Below, in pieces: positions 1 through 30,626 of a DNA stretch of 64,000 nucleotides. The notes under the pieces were generated by a model. That model made no database searches, was not told the DNA's origin, and saw only the letters and a list, made by a program, of their open reading frames with translations. The position numbers were made by a program, and so were the translations under genes. Numbering within the stretch: the first letter of the stretch is position 1; each line of letters begins with the position of its first letter. The stretch is from Pyrocephalus nanus (lineage: Eukaryota; Chordata; Aves; Passeriformes; Tyrannidae), in assembly GCA_038380795.1 (NCBI GenBank), contig CM076270.1, forward strand, positions 14,613,001-14,677,000, given 5' to 3'.

Positions 1-620
1 AGGCCTTAGTGGGGGTATATAGAGATAACCCAGAAAAGATGGCTAATTATGTGGAAAGAGCAATAAAAACACAAGGTCCAGACTGGTATGACCTGGAAGT
101 TATGATGGATACATTACTTGATAGTACGGAGAAGGAAATGGTTAAGCAAGCTGCCTGGTCTGAGATTCAGCTACTGCTGGCATCTGGAAAACTCACAGGG
201 AAACCTTAAGGATATATTCCCCTAGAGGACCCAAAATGGGATCCCAATTTACCAGAAGACAGGGAAGCATTGAAACGCTATCAGGATTGGGTGGTGTATG
301 GTTTAAGACATGTTATTCCAAAAGCAGCGAATTAGTCAAAAATGTATGAGGTGAAGCAAGACAAGAATTAATCTCTGACAGACTTGAATAGGCTGAAAGA
401 GGTCAAACAAAAGTATACAGATGTGGATATCCATTCAGACTTTGGGAAAAAACACTTGGTCTATTTGTTCATAGGTCAGTCTGCAGATGATATAAGGAAA
501 AAGTTGCAAAAGGCAGGTGAGAAGGAAAATATTGGTGAGTTATTGGACTTAGCTTGGACGATGTATCAGAACAGGGATCAGAAAGGCAAGGCAAAAGTGC
601 TGAAGGTGGAGGCAGATGAC
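1..620 (+). pseudogene. ERV gag capsid remnant
   Basis: Positions 9-209 and 384-833 give gag-like reading frames, with a stop at 207-209 and further stops between them. The stretch encoded at about 430-600 has the pattern of the gammaretroviral capsid C-terminal region: a phrase close to DIRKKLQKAG, followed by a tyrosine- and arginine-containing helix before the nucleocapsid. Position 1 is already inside gag. The stops make it a pseudogene. The virus family is inferred from this pattern, not from a database search. Confidence 0.7.
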
Positions 621-689
621 TGCCACACACCCCACAATGCAGTAACTACCATGAGCGCTGCAAACACTGCCCACCACAAGCGTTGTAAA

Positions 690-833
690 TGCAATTGCCA
701 GTATGATAAAGGGAACAATCGGTGTTCTTTCTGTAAAAAGAAAGGGCACTGGAGAAGGGGTTCTCCAGATTTGAAGAGAACTGGAAACCCAGTCCCTCAA
801 CTGGCTGTGGACCAGGATGGACAGGGTGTCTGA
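690..833 (+). pseudogene. ERV nucleocapsid with broken zinc knuckle
   Basis: Codons 723-764 encode one zinc knuckle with spacing C-X2-C-X4-H-X4, but the last metal ligand is serine (TCT at 762) instead of cysteine, so the knuckle is CCHS. A basic stretch surrounds it. A single knuckle is typical of gammaretroviruses, whereas alpha- and betaretroviruses usually have two. The frame ends at TGA 831-833. Confidence 0.7.
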
Positions 834-1150
834 AGGGGACCAGAGGATTCTTTCCCAGCAGAACCTCTGGTTGTAGCTAAGCTGGGGGGAGAAGCAGTTG
901 AGTTCTTGGTTGATACAGGCACAGCATATTCTGTGTTAAACACTTTGGAAGGGAAACTGAGTCATGATAATGTAACTGGTGGTTGGTGCTACAAGGGTAA
1001 GCAAAACAAGGCCTTTCTTTAAACCTTTGAGATTTAAATTGGGTAAGCACTGGGTAACTCATCAGTTCCTGTGCATGCCAAACTGTCCCAAGCCTATGCT
1101 GGGTAGAGATCTATTGGAGAAATTAGAAGCTGAAATTAAATTCTGCAGGG
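834..1150 (+). pseudogene. ERV protease remnant
   Basis: It follows the gag stop in the same frame. The active-site triplet reads Asp-Thr-Gly-Thr at 912-923, within FLVDTGTAYS; the usual fourth residue is Ala or Ser. The frame closes at about 1020. A second frame beginning near 979 carries the conserved C-terminal GRDLL motif (about 1105-1119), so a frameshift lies between the active site and the end of the domain. It is non-functional. Confidence 0.7.
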
Positions 1151-1379
1151 GGGGGGGAATAAAAGTCATAATTCCTGACATTAAATATATCAGGGCAGCT
1201 GCCTTCTTCATACAGGAGAACCAAAGAGAGAGCCCTGCAGAGGCTGAGAATGCTGTCATCCTCAGAGTGTGGGCTAGCCACTGTCCTGGGAAGTCCAAGC
1301 AAGCAGAACCTGTAAGCATCACCCTCAAACCAGGAGCAAAGACCAGTAAGACAAAAACAATACCCCTTGAAGCTAGAAA

Positions 1380-2340
1380 GCTAATTAGCACCCCTGATTG
1401 AAAAGTTTCTCAAATTTGGCTTATTGGTAAAACGTGAATCCAAATGTAACAGCCCCATCCTACCGGTAAAACAGACTGATGGTAAGAGCTATTGACTGGT
1501 GCAGGATCTGAGGGCAATCAGCAAAATAACAGAGGATATTACACCCAGTAGTGGGCAACCCCTATACCTTATTGACCACATTAACAGATGATTTAGGGTG
1601 GTTTACTGTGTTTGATCTCAAGGATGCCTTTTTCTGCATTCCTGTGCATAAGGACAGTCAAGAGCTTTTTGCTTTTGAATGGGAAAACCCTGAGAAGGGA
1701 GAAGAACTCAACTCACCTGGGCAGTTTTACCCCAGGGCTACAAGAACAGTCTGACTGTATCGGGAAACCAGCTGGCAAAAGAACTGGAGGACTGGAGAAG
1801 GCGGCAGCCAGAAGGAGTGGTCCTGCAGTAGGTGGATGACATACTAATTGCTGCCAAAAGTCGGAACAAGTGCATCCAGCTCACTGTAAGTCTTTTAAAC
1901 TTTTTGGGACTAAGTGGGTATAGAGTCTTGAAAGAAAAGGCACAGATTGCAAAGGAAATAGTCATCTACCTGGAGCTTGAGATCTACCGTGGACATCGAG
2001 GGCTCAGCACAGGCTGGAAAGAAGTCATCTGCTGTATCCCAGAGCCCCGAGAAATGCAGGCTTTCCTAGGAATGGTGGGATGGTGTCGCCTGTGTATAGC
2101 TGACTACGGGTTACCAGTCAAGCCCCTGTGTGGAATGCTAAAAGCGGCCAAGGAAGGAGTTGTGACATGGACAGATGAGATCAGAGCTGCATTTAAACAG
2201 CTGAAACAATCTTTAATGTCAGCCCCAGCACTGGGACTACCAGACCTGACTAAGCCTTTTGAACTGTTCACATATGAGCAACTAAATGTTGCTCTGGGGG
2301 CACTGTCACACATCCTAGGAAACCAGCGAAGGGCTGTGGC
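1380..2340 (+). pseudogene. ERV reverse transcriptase remnant
   Basis: Short frames carry the RT landmarks in order: a stretch with VQDLRAISK after an in-frame TGA near 1491, then FDLKDAFFC at about 1610-1637 with the first catalytic Asp, then the VDD catalytic box at 1832-1840. The tyrosine position of the YVDD box is a TAG stop (1829-1831). Positions 1832-2380 are open for about 180 codons and include a thumb-like part with FLGMVGWCR and a connection-like part with VAYFSKQLD. Frameshifts near 1690-1830 separate the palm pieces. Confidence 0.75.
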
Positions 2341-2511
2341 CTACTTCTCCAAACAGCTGGACAGTGTCAGCCAAGGGTGGCTGGGGTGTTTGAGCAGAGA
2401 CTGTTATCCTGATCCAGGAGGCCCGAAAACTCACCCTGGGACAGCGCGTTGTCGTGTATGTACCCCGTGCAGTTCAAGCTGTGCTTGAGCAAAAGGGGGG
2501 CCACTGGCTAG
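2340..2511 (+). pseudogene. ERV connection / early RNase H remnant
   Basis: After a frame change near 2380, a second frame reads through a region resembling the segment between RT and RNase H, with LTLGQRVVVYVP then HWL near 2495-2510. The RNase H catalytic core is not present; the sequence changes at about 2511 to integrase. Confidence 0.55.
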
Positions 2512-2712
2512 AGAGTCTATGTTAAATGGTGGGACAGTGACCTACTGCAAGCCAAGTGGAGAGGACCTTTCCAAGTCCTGCTGACTTCCTTCACTGCAGT
2601 CCAAGTTGCTGGCAAAGGACCCTGGTTTCATCCCTCCAGAGTTCAGAAAGCTTCAATTCCTGGAACAACCAGCAAATCAGAGCCTGACACTGATGAAGAG
2701 GAGGTGGCTTAG
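2512..2712 (+). pseudogene. ERV integrase C-terminal remnant
   Basis: The frame here encodes WRGPFQVLLTSFTAVQV followed by a WFHPSRV phrase and an acidic tail ending in TAG (2710-2712). This is the pattern of the gammaretroviral integrase C-terminal domain. The zinc-binding and DDE catalytic domains are missing, so a deletion joins the polymerase remnant directly to the end of integrase. Confidence 0.6.
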
Positions 2713-3110
2713 ACTGTTTCTTCTTTATATGTTATCTGTACAGTCGGTAACTATGGATTAGGTTTAGAACCTACATTTGGCTTTGGTAAAATGCACCCAA
2801 TATTCTTCATGCAAGTGAGTCCTGGATTTGCACTTTGGATTCAGCTGAAATTTGGCAACAACTTTAAATTCTACATTGAGTAATTCCTAAGGATCTCTCA
2901 TTAGGTTTACAGAGATATCTTCTATAAACTTAGTTCATGGTTACCAAACTGGACCTGGATAAAACAACTTTATATTTGTGATATATACAGTTAGTGTTTA
3001 TATAATAGCTCATTGCATGAACAGATGATATAGGTATTAGTCATCTTACTGGTATAATGTTAGGTGTAAGTGGTAGTGATCGGACAAGATTGAGTTTTGT
3101 CCATCTCTAC
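2713..3110 (+). pseudogene. Possible env remnant, stop-rich
   Basis: This AT-rich stretch lies between the integrase end and the 3' LTR, where env belongs. Stops interrupt every frame. A short tryptophan-rich phrase near 2935-2965 resembles the membrane-proximal part of a transmembrane subunit, but it is too short to be certain. No surface subunit is recognisable. Confidence 0.3.
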
Positions 3111-3119
3111 AGGGGGGAC
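3111..3119 (+). other. Polypurine tract of the ERV
   Basis: The purine-rich run AGGGGGGAC immediately precedes a TG dinucleotide at 3120 that fits the start of an LTR. It would have primed plus-strand DNA synthesis. Confidence 0.5.
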
Positions 3120-3740
3120 TGATGCCTCAGAGTTTTTTGATTTTTTTAGTTTTTATAGATTTTAGAAGTAGATGTGGAGTGAATGTAGATTTTAATGTAG
3201 CTGTATTACATCCCTTACTCTGTATCATATTGTTTAGACATACCCAACTCTGTAACCCTGTTTCATATCAATCCCTTCTAAATTCCGTTAGCCTGTTTAG
3301 TCTTCTTTTCAAGGCAGAATTGTAGAAAAACACCTTAAGGCTGGACCAGGAGATATCACACAGACACAGCGACCTTCAAATCCAGAACTCTGGAGGAACT
3401 CCAAGGACTGTGTGTGCTGTGAAGAAGATGAAGATGAGGAAGAGGGGGGTCCCAAATGCCCCCAGGCCCAATTCCTGAAGGGGCGTGTTGGGGGCAGAAC
3501 CGGGGGTGGACAAACTGGGATTGGATGGACCTTATTATAAATCATAGAACCCCTGTCTGGGGACATGTGTGGTGCGTGTGTTCCTGGGGCCTCCGGACCC
3601 ATTAAAGGACCTGCTCTCTTTATCTTATCTCCTACACTAAATTGGCCTGCAGGCTTTTTCTCCAAGGTGTTTTGGGCAGCTGGTCGTTCACTGACTCTTC
3701 AGTCAAGCACCATAACTCTTGTTAACCAAATCACTTGGGC
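3120..3740 (+). mobile_element. ERV 3' LTR
   Basis: It starts TG at 3120 directly after the purine tract. It contains a TATA box (TATAAAT, 3536-3542) and, about 60 bp later, a variant polyadenylation signal ATTAAA (3601-3606), which is the U3-R order expected of an LTR. The right end is not fixed: CA dinucleotides near 3709 and later are possible, and the 5' LTR needed for comparison is outside the window. Confidence 0.6.
3536..3542 (+). promoter_or_regulatory. LTR TATA box
   Basis: TATAAAT lies inside the LTR, upstream of a polyadenylation signal at 3601. It is in the same orientation as PCCB, whose ATG is about 4.2 kb downstream. Confidence 0.4.
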
Positions 3741-5330
3741 TCACCAGGAACTTGCACCTTACTAAGTCCCTCTTCCACATCTTTTCCAGTTGTGATAAAC
3801 AGAACAGGTCCCAGCTCAAGGAACAGAAGGTGTCCCAGGTAAAATGGTTTCACTGTGAAAATTTACTTTTCACTGTTTCCCAAACAGCTGTTCATTCATG
3901 ACAGGACCTTCCTTTTAATCTAATGACAACTTAGTTTCAGGAGCTCCTAATCAGGGAAATCCAAGTTATTCTATGAACAGAATCTCCCTTTTATTTTACG
4001 TTTGACTCCACTAAATAGAGCCCCTTGATATGCATGGCAGAAATCTCTGTACAAGATTTCTGTCAACTCCTCCCCAGTGTGTCCAATTTATTTATGTGTT
4101 TGTAACTCTGGGGTTTGTTTGGGTGTGGCTTTTGTTGGTTTTGGCATTTTGCTTTGTAATTTGTATTTGATTTACAGGTTCATAGTTTTCTTCAATCCCT
4201 TAATGCCTGCCTTAAAAACTGACATTGCAAGAGCAAGGGACTTTACTTGAGTTATCTCTGAAGGTGAGATCTATAATGCTGAGGTGAAAACAGTTTGGTC
4301 CTGGGGATGTGTTAGTGTTAATGATTTATTCTTGAACTTGATCTTCTACTCTCTGGGGTTAAACAGGACCTTCAACGTATCCAGTAAATATCAAAGTAAA
4401 AAGTGCAAGTAAAAACCAGGGATTTTGGCACAGAAATATTTTCAAGTTCCTTTGCACTGAATTCAGATGAAAAAACAAACAAAAAATTTGTTTTTTTTCT
4501 GTTGTATAGTCTGAGTAATCCCTTTGATCTTGACTTGTCTTATTGCCAGAATCTCTGGCATGCCTCCTTTTCCTCACATATTTTAAAAAGAATTTACTAG
4601 TTTTCATACTTCTAGCAAGTTGTCCCAAAAGTATTTTTGGCCTCCTCAGTGTGTTTTTTAACACGTGACCTGCAACTGCTGACAATTCTGTCTGCCCCTC
4701 TACTCCTGTACTGAGCAGAACTTCAGCTACCCCCAGAATGCCCTCTTGCCCCTGCTGCCTCCCCTTGCCATGCCAGCCTTCCCTCTCAGGGCGGGGGCTT
4801 TGGGAAACCTCCCAGTTCCCAGAATGCACATTTCCAGCCTTCTCGGTGTGCCCCACGTTCTGAACAGCGGGCAGTTTAACTTCTGAGGCTGCAGGATTGC
4901 ACTGCACATCGCGTTTTTGTGAAGCAGCTACTGCAGCCAGCCTGGAGGATACTGAACCCACCTGCAGCACGCAAGGATTCCCACTGAGGGATGATGGAGG
5001 CTTTAGCTTCAAACATCCATGGGCTGCTTTTTGCTTGGGCTGTTTTGTAACCAGGAGAAGCCCCAGTTCCTGGTTTCTGTCCAAGCCTGCCTGGGGAGGA
5101 TGAAGTGCTGTTTAGCTGCTGCAGAGGAGCAATTATCTCACAGATAGGTCAGGAATGCACTGATATCCTGCAGTTACTCTGCCTGGGGCTGAAACAGCCT
5201 CATGCTCTGTAGGCCTTCCTTGTCCTGGCCTTCACTGGAAGGATCTCCCTGGGCCTTTCTGCCTACAGGCAGGGCCATGGAGAGGGCTCCTGGTAGTGAC
5301 TGAGGCAGCAGTTACTGAGAGAGTTGGACA
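3741..5330. other. Intergenic, no recognised gene
   Basis: No conserved domain, splice-bounded exon or repeat was recognised. The only notable object is a 241-codon open frame on the - strand (4359-5084), described separately. Confidence 0.5.
4359..5084 (-). other. Unrecognised 241-codon open frame, probably chance
   Basis: An ATG-initiated frame runs 241 codons on the - strand. The product would be Lys/Ser/Gly rich, with a hydrophobic stretch near its C-terminus (FLLALFTLIFTG). It resembles no family I know, has no neighbouring exons with matching phase and no obvious promoter. A run of this length is uncommon by chance but not decisive. Confidence 0.15.
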
Positions 5331-6590
5331 CGTTCTGAGGGACCAAGTGTGTGGAGAGGGCTGGCAGTTGTCATGGTGAGGCCACTGTCACCTTGGAAAG
5401 GTTGTGGAGATCAGGGAGCTCCCTGGTGGCTGGGGAAAGGCTGGGGTTATTCTCGTCCACAAAAAAGTGGGACTGTAAGGCAGGAAGCCTCAGTTTGGTC
5501 TCTGAGGAAAAACAGTCCAGGTCTTCTGGGGTGCCTTTTGTGGGCACATGGAGAAGGTGACTGGGAACAGCCAGCATAGATTAACCAAGGGTAAATCATG
5601 TGACCCCCCTCAGTGCCTCTCGGTGATGAGGTGGTGGGTTCTGTGGGTGAGGGAAGGGCAATGGATGTCCTCTGTCTTAAACCTGGACAAGGTTTCTGAC
5701 AGGATCTCAGCTGTGTCCAGGTTGGGACATCATGGGGAGGAGGGACAGCATGATGGCGAGGGGCTGGAGCACTTCCCCCAGGAGGCGCTGAGGAACTGGG
5801 CTCTATGTTAGGCTGGAGATGACTGATTCCAACATGATGAGGTTCAACCAGGCCAAGTGCCAGGTCTTGCACTTTGGCCACAACAACCCCCAGCAGCCCC
5901 ACAGGCTGGGGACAGAGTGGCTGGAGATCAGCCAGGCAGAAAGGGACCTGGTAGTGTGGAGTGATAGGAAGCTGAACACGAGCCCCAGAGGGCCAAGAAG
6001 GCCAAGAGATCCTGGCCTGGCTCAGGAAGAGTGTGGCAGCAGGAGCAGGGAAGTGATTCTTGCCCTGAGTCAGCACTGGTGAGGCCACCCCTGGAGTGCT
6101 GTGTCCAGCTCTGGGCCCCTCAGTTCAGGAAGGACATGGAGGGGCTGGAGCAGGTGCACAGAAGAGCAACGAGGCTGAGGAAGGGACTGGAGCACAAGTG
6201 CTGTGAGGAGAGGCTGAGGGAGCTGGGGTTGTTGAGCCTGGAGGAGGATCAGGGGAGACCTCATCACTCTGCAACTGTGACAGGAGGTTTTAGCCAGGTG
6301 GGTGTTGGGCTCTTCTCCCAGGAACCAGCAGTAGGACAAGAGGGCTCAGTCTTCAGCTGTGCCAGGGGAGGTTTAGGTTGTATATTAGGAAAACATTTTT
6401 TACAGAGAGTGATCAGACACTGGAATGGGCTGCCCAGGGAGGAGGGGGAGTCACCATCCCTAGAGGTGTTTAAGGTGAGACTGGATGTGGCATCAGTGCC
6501 ATGGTCTGGGAACCACCGTGGGGTTGGATCAAGGGTTGGGCTTGATGATCTTGGAGATCTTTCCCTACACGGTCGATTCTATGACTGGGG
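5330..6590 (+). mobile_element. CR1 LINE, 5'-truncated and internally deleted
   Basis: The sequence at about 5548-5720 is a decayed CR1 reverse transcriptase segment, recognisable from a GNSQH..TKGKSC phrase. After a deletion, positions 5819-6080 encode the CR1 C-terminal phrase FNQAKCQVLHFG followed by a LGTEW and ERDL pattern. The 3' untranslated part (6300-6590) has the typical CR1 tail, ending near ATTCTATGA (6576-6584), the CR1 terminal repeat unit. The left boundary is approximate. Stops and shifts make it inactive. Confidence 0.8.
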
Positions 6591-6990
6591 ACACCCCAAT
6601 AGCTGCTTTCTGGCACTGGAGAGAACATTTGTGTCTCCTCACTAACTCCCCTGATTGGAGGATGTAGTCAGACCACAAGGGCAGCTGTCCCCAGGTGGAA
6701 CAGGGCAGGTTGGTAATGAATAGGAGGGGTGGGAGGGGAATCTGTTTCCCTCTGGGGCCAGCCAGGCTCTGAAACCAGGACTGGGGAAAGGTGTGCCAGC
6801 CTCTGGCCATGCAGGCTTTTAAACCCAACTGACAAAGCCCTGAAAAACTGGTATGAATTCCATGCTGTGTGTGTTGTGAGTAGGAGGCTGGACCGGGGCC
6901 CGAGAGCCCTTCCAAAACGAGTTACTGTACGGCAGCTTGGATTTGCTGCGTAATCCAAGAATTCCCATTCTGGGAGGTTCCTCAGCCTTA
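6591..6990. other. Intergenic, between CR1 and the PCCB promoter
   Basis: No gene, repeat family or RNA was recognised. The base composition rises toward the CpG-rich promoter region on the right. Confidence 0.5.
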
Positions 6991-7715
6991 CCCTTGCGGT
7001 ATCTGCAGGGCCGTGCTCGTGTGCCGCGCTCAGTGCACGGACACGTCGGGCAGTACTGCCCTGGCCCTGCCGGAACGGCGGGCCGTGTGTCGGAGGTGGA
7101 ACAATGCTCCGAGCACAGGTGGCTGCTCGCAGGCTGGAGCGATGACATCAGATCTGTGGATTGCGGATCCCTGCAGGGAGCACTGCGTATTCCCCAGCCC
7201 CCGGCCCGCCCCTCGCTCGCGGCTCTGTGCTGGCCTGGGCCCTACGCGGGTGTGCAGGGACAGGAGCCAGAGCGCCTGTGCCTGGGAGGCGGGTGACGCT
7301 CGCAGCGAGTGTGTCACAGCGACTGTTTTCGTGATCGAACCTTTCTGGCACTCGGAAGAGAAAGGGGACCGCTAATCTTGCGGGCAAACACCTCTGCTTG
7401 CTGTCCCCACTCGTGAAACGCCACAACAGCCTCTCCTCCACACACATGGGAAAGGGGCGAAAGTTGATGCATTTTCACGTTGTTTTGTCGGCGCGATGAC
7501 AACAGCGATGAACGGCCCGGCCGAGGGGGGCTGTGCTCGGTACCAGCCTACGCGGGGCCCGGGGCTCCCGGAGCCGCGGTCCCCGCACCGGAAGGCGGAG
7601 CGGGGCCGGGGATGTGTCTGTGCCCAGGGCCGTGTCTGTATCCAGGGCAGTGTCTGGGGCCGAGGCCGTCTTTGTGCCCGGCCCTGCCCGTGTGGGGCCG
7701 GGCCGGCGGGGCGGG

Positions 7716-7727
7716 CGCGCAGGCGCC
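7716..7727 (+). promoter_or_regulatory. NRF1-like site
   Basis: CGCGCAGGCGCC is close to the NRF1 palindrome with a central mismatch. NRF1 commonly drives nuclear genes for mitochondrial proteins, so the site fits PCCB, but a single degenerate match in a GC-rich promoter is weak evidence. Confidence 0.3.
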
Positions 7728-7745
7728 GCTCGGCTGTGCCCGGCC

Positions 7746-27766
<20,021 letters not shown>

Positions 27767-27869
27767 GGGTGAGGAGGGGCTGGCCCTGCTGGGAGCCTTG
27801 GCACTCTCTTGTTAATGGAGGTCTGCTTGGCAATTGAAATCTTTGGGTTTGATTTGGCTGATAACCATC

Positions 27870-27875
27870 AATAAA
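27870..27875 (+). terminator. PCCB: PCCB polyadenylation signal
   Basis: AATAAA 104 nt after the PCCB stop is the first canonical signal, implying a very short 3' UTR with cleavage near 27885-27900. Confidence 0.65.
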
Positions 27876-27900
27876 TCATAGTATATATTTCATATAATTC

Positions 27901-30214
27901 TGAGGTCTGACCAGTTCACCTCTCTAAAGCCTTTTGGTGGTTAATAATCAACAGCCCCTGCCATGCCTGCTGCAGATGAGCTGTTACTAATTGCTCAAGG
28001 TCAAACATTCCCTTGGCTCCCTCATTCCGCAGGCCCTGAGGTGGCTCAGGCAGAGCTGAGTGACAAGCTGGGCCCCTGTGCATTCAAGTGTAGCTTCATG
28101 TGCATCTTTGGAGTCTGACTCCACCTGCCTGCACCAGAAACTAAGAGAGGGGAATCCTGAGCTTGGCTTGCAGGATCCCAGACTAACCTGCTGTGTTCCT
28201 CTGCCAGACTGTCCGAGGTGCAGCTTTTCCAGGCCGGCTCTCAGGTGGGTCTCAGAGCTGCAGGCTGGGGCACAGGTGGGAGGTACAGAGAAGGTGCAGC
28301 CAGCCCCCTCCTGAAGGGCAAGCAACAACAAAGGGCAGTTCTGGTGGGACATGAAAATCCTTCTCCCTCAGCACAGGCTGGAACAGAGGCCTCCTTGTGT
28401 GTGATTATCTGCCAGACTTGCTGTGGGTGTTGGCTCAGCTCGGCCCTGGGCTCGCTCTGCTCAGCAGAAGCTGCATTTGACCCCCATCCCCAAAGGCAGC
28501 GAGGAGCAGCCACTGTCACCCTTAGCCCTGCTGCTCCAGCTGTAGGCACAGCAGGGCCTGGAGTGACCTCAGGGATGCACTGGGAGACACAGAACTGCCC
28601 TACCTGCACACGGAGCTGCTGCTGTTCACTCCCAGCACGGGCCTGAAGGAGCAGAGAGGCAGGATGGCCACTTCCCAGGGAGCACCTCTTTCCAGGTAAG
28701 TGCAGGGAGTACAGCTGTGGAGCTTGGAGCCTGCATATGGGGGGAAAAAAGGTAACAACTAATAACCACCTAAAAGCACAGTTCCAAAGGAGTATTTCAG
28801 GCCTGAGTCCCAGCTCCACAGGTTTTTGGATGCCTTGGAGGCAGCACACTCAGGTTCCAGACACACTCTCTTGTCCTGGCTGCAGCACATTTAAGGAGCT
28901 GCACGAAGGTACCTGAGCACACAGGCTCTGCCCCAGGGAACAGAGCCAGCCCCACCACCAGGGGAAGGCCAGCTGAACTGCTCCTGTCCTGGGGCCATTG
29001 CCATGGTAGGATGGTAGGCTCACTTACCTGTGAGAGCTCTCAGTTTTTCTAAGGGCTTGTAAGACCCAGGAAGATTTTTTTAGAGGCAAAGCTGAGAGAG
29101 GCTGGTAGCTGTACCAGGTTTAGAGGCAGCAGCTGTGGGAAGGGAAGCAACACACACATAGCTCCTCCAGCCTGCCCAAGGCCAGGAGGAGACAGTGAGA
29201 AACCCTGTGGTCTTGCACAGAGAGAAAAGTGCAGCTTGGTTAGTTGTTTCCTGACCTCACTGGTGCCACAGCCTCCATCCTCTCCAGTCCCTTGCCAGCA
29301 CAGCAGTTTGGATTAGATCTCTTCATTTCCAAGCAGTTGTTCTTCCAGCACAGCATGTTGGAAACAGGCTGGAAAGCTGCTCTGGCCAAGCTACCGCAGA
29401 TCTTGAATTGCAGTCGCCTACAAAAACAAGAGGCACAACATAAAATCCTTGCAGCAGTGAACAGCCCTTGAACTGGGCACAAGGCAGGTTACTTACTGTG
29501 TTCTCCAGGGCAGCAGGAGCTGAGCATAACTTACAGGCATTTGGGCTGTGCCTTGGGAGCAGCTCAGACCTTGAATCTTATCCCTGTTCCTCACCTGCTG
29601 CATCTTGTTCCCTTTCCCGACTCGGGTGCCTTTCCTGAGGTAGTGGGCCAGGTGATAAATCAGTTTGCTGTGGTGCTACAGAGCTGAAATCACTCCTGGG
29701 TGGGACAGAAATAGCACCTTGCTCTCAGACATGGGAGTGAGGAGGACATTTCTTTTCAGGAATCTGTAAAATTCCATTGGGCCCAGTTGGTTGGTGCAAC
29801 TTCCAAGCCTTTGCCACTGCAGCTTCTTCCCACGAGGTCCAGGTCACTTCAGATGTGCAGGGCAGGAGAGGCAAATTCTTCTCAAAATTCTTGACAGTTC
29901 AAGCAATTTTAACAGTGCAGCTTTCCCAGAGCTGTGGGGCCTTCCTAGATTTACAGAATCTCACGATAACCCCCCAGATCAACCAAAATCACATCATGGT
30001 GTAGGTGCGGAAAAGAAGCCCAGGGAGGGTTTTCCATCACTTGAGGCTGAGTGGGTAAGGTGGTGGTTCAGGACCAGGTTGTGAAGCCTGGACTACATGA
30101 AAACTACCTGTCAGCACTTCCTTGACTAATTCCTTGAATTTCTACTAGTCAATGGGATGACAGGATGTGATGGTCCAAACAGGCATTTAAAAAAAATTAT
30201 AGTGAAGAGGGTGC
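27901..30214. other. Intergenic gap between convergent PCCB and STAG1
   Basis: No conserved exon, RNA gene or known repeat was recognised. Several open frames of 60-200 codons occur on both strands but have no family resemblance and overlap one another. Confidence 0.5.
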
Positions 30215-30239
30215 TCATCATACTCATGATTTTGAATAG

Positions 30240-30245
30240 TTTATT
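30240..30245 (-). terminator. STAG1: Probable distal STAG1 polyadenylation signal
   Basis: TTTATT on the + strand is AATAAA on the STAG1 strand and is the last canonical signal seen before the intergenic gap. Cleavage would fall near 30215-30230. Confidence 0.45.
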
Positions 30246-30626
30246 AAATGAAAGGTGAAGCATCAGTTTTAAATTGTACAAAAGGAAAAAAAAAACCTCA
30301 TATTGTAAATGTACAATTTACAGAATTACTAGCAAAACCAATCAAGGAGACACTCATAATACAAAAAAACCTATAGACTGCAAACTGAACTGGAGACCCA
30401 TTGCAGGTACCGTGATCATCAATGTTTGTTATACAGTATTCTACAATGTTAAATTAGGAATCAGTTTTCCACACAGAGGACTGTGAAGCACAAGGTTTGT
30501 CTGGGAATGACTCAAACCAGGCAGCATCTGCTCTGCCCTGACGCTCACAGGGCGCTGGTGAGCCGGGGCTGCAGCCACCGGTGCCCCGGGCATGGAGAGT
30601 GCCCGGGGGGGGCACAGCTCGGTGCT

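Larger units (their letters stand above)
1..3740 (+). mobile_element. Degraded gammaretrovirus-like endogenous retrovirus, 3' part
   Basis: A provirus remnant enters from the left edge; its 5' LTR and the start of gag lie outside the window. In order it shows capsid, a nucleocapsid zinc knuckle, protease, reverse transcriptase, the start of the RNase H region, a deletion junction into the integrase C-terminus, a purine tract and a 3' LTR. Stops and frame changes break it repeatedly, so it cannot make functional proteins. Gag and protease share a frame with one stop between them, which is the read-through layout known from gammaretroviruses. The assignment rests on motif order and spacing seen by eye. 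The right end is uncertain by about 50 bp. Confidence 0.85.

Noticed and set aside
7000..7740. Possible MSL2 first exon, since MSL2 flanks PCCB in other amniotes
   Set aside because: No match to the MSL2 N-terminal RING region was seen on either strand; the gene is probably outside the window to the left.
28241..28849. 202-codon minus-strand frame between PCCB and STAG1
   Set aside because: No family resemblance, no conserved splice sites, and overlapping frames of similar length on the other strand suggest chance.
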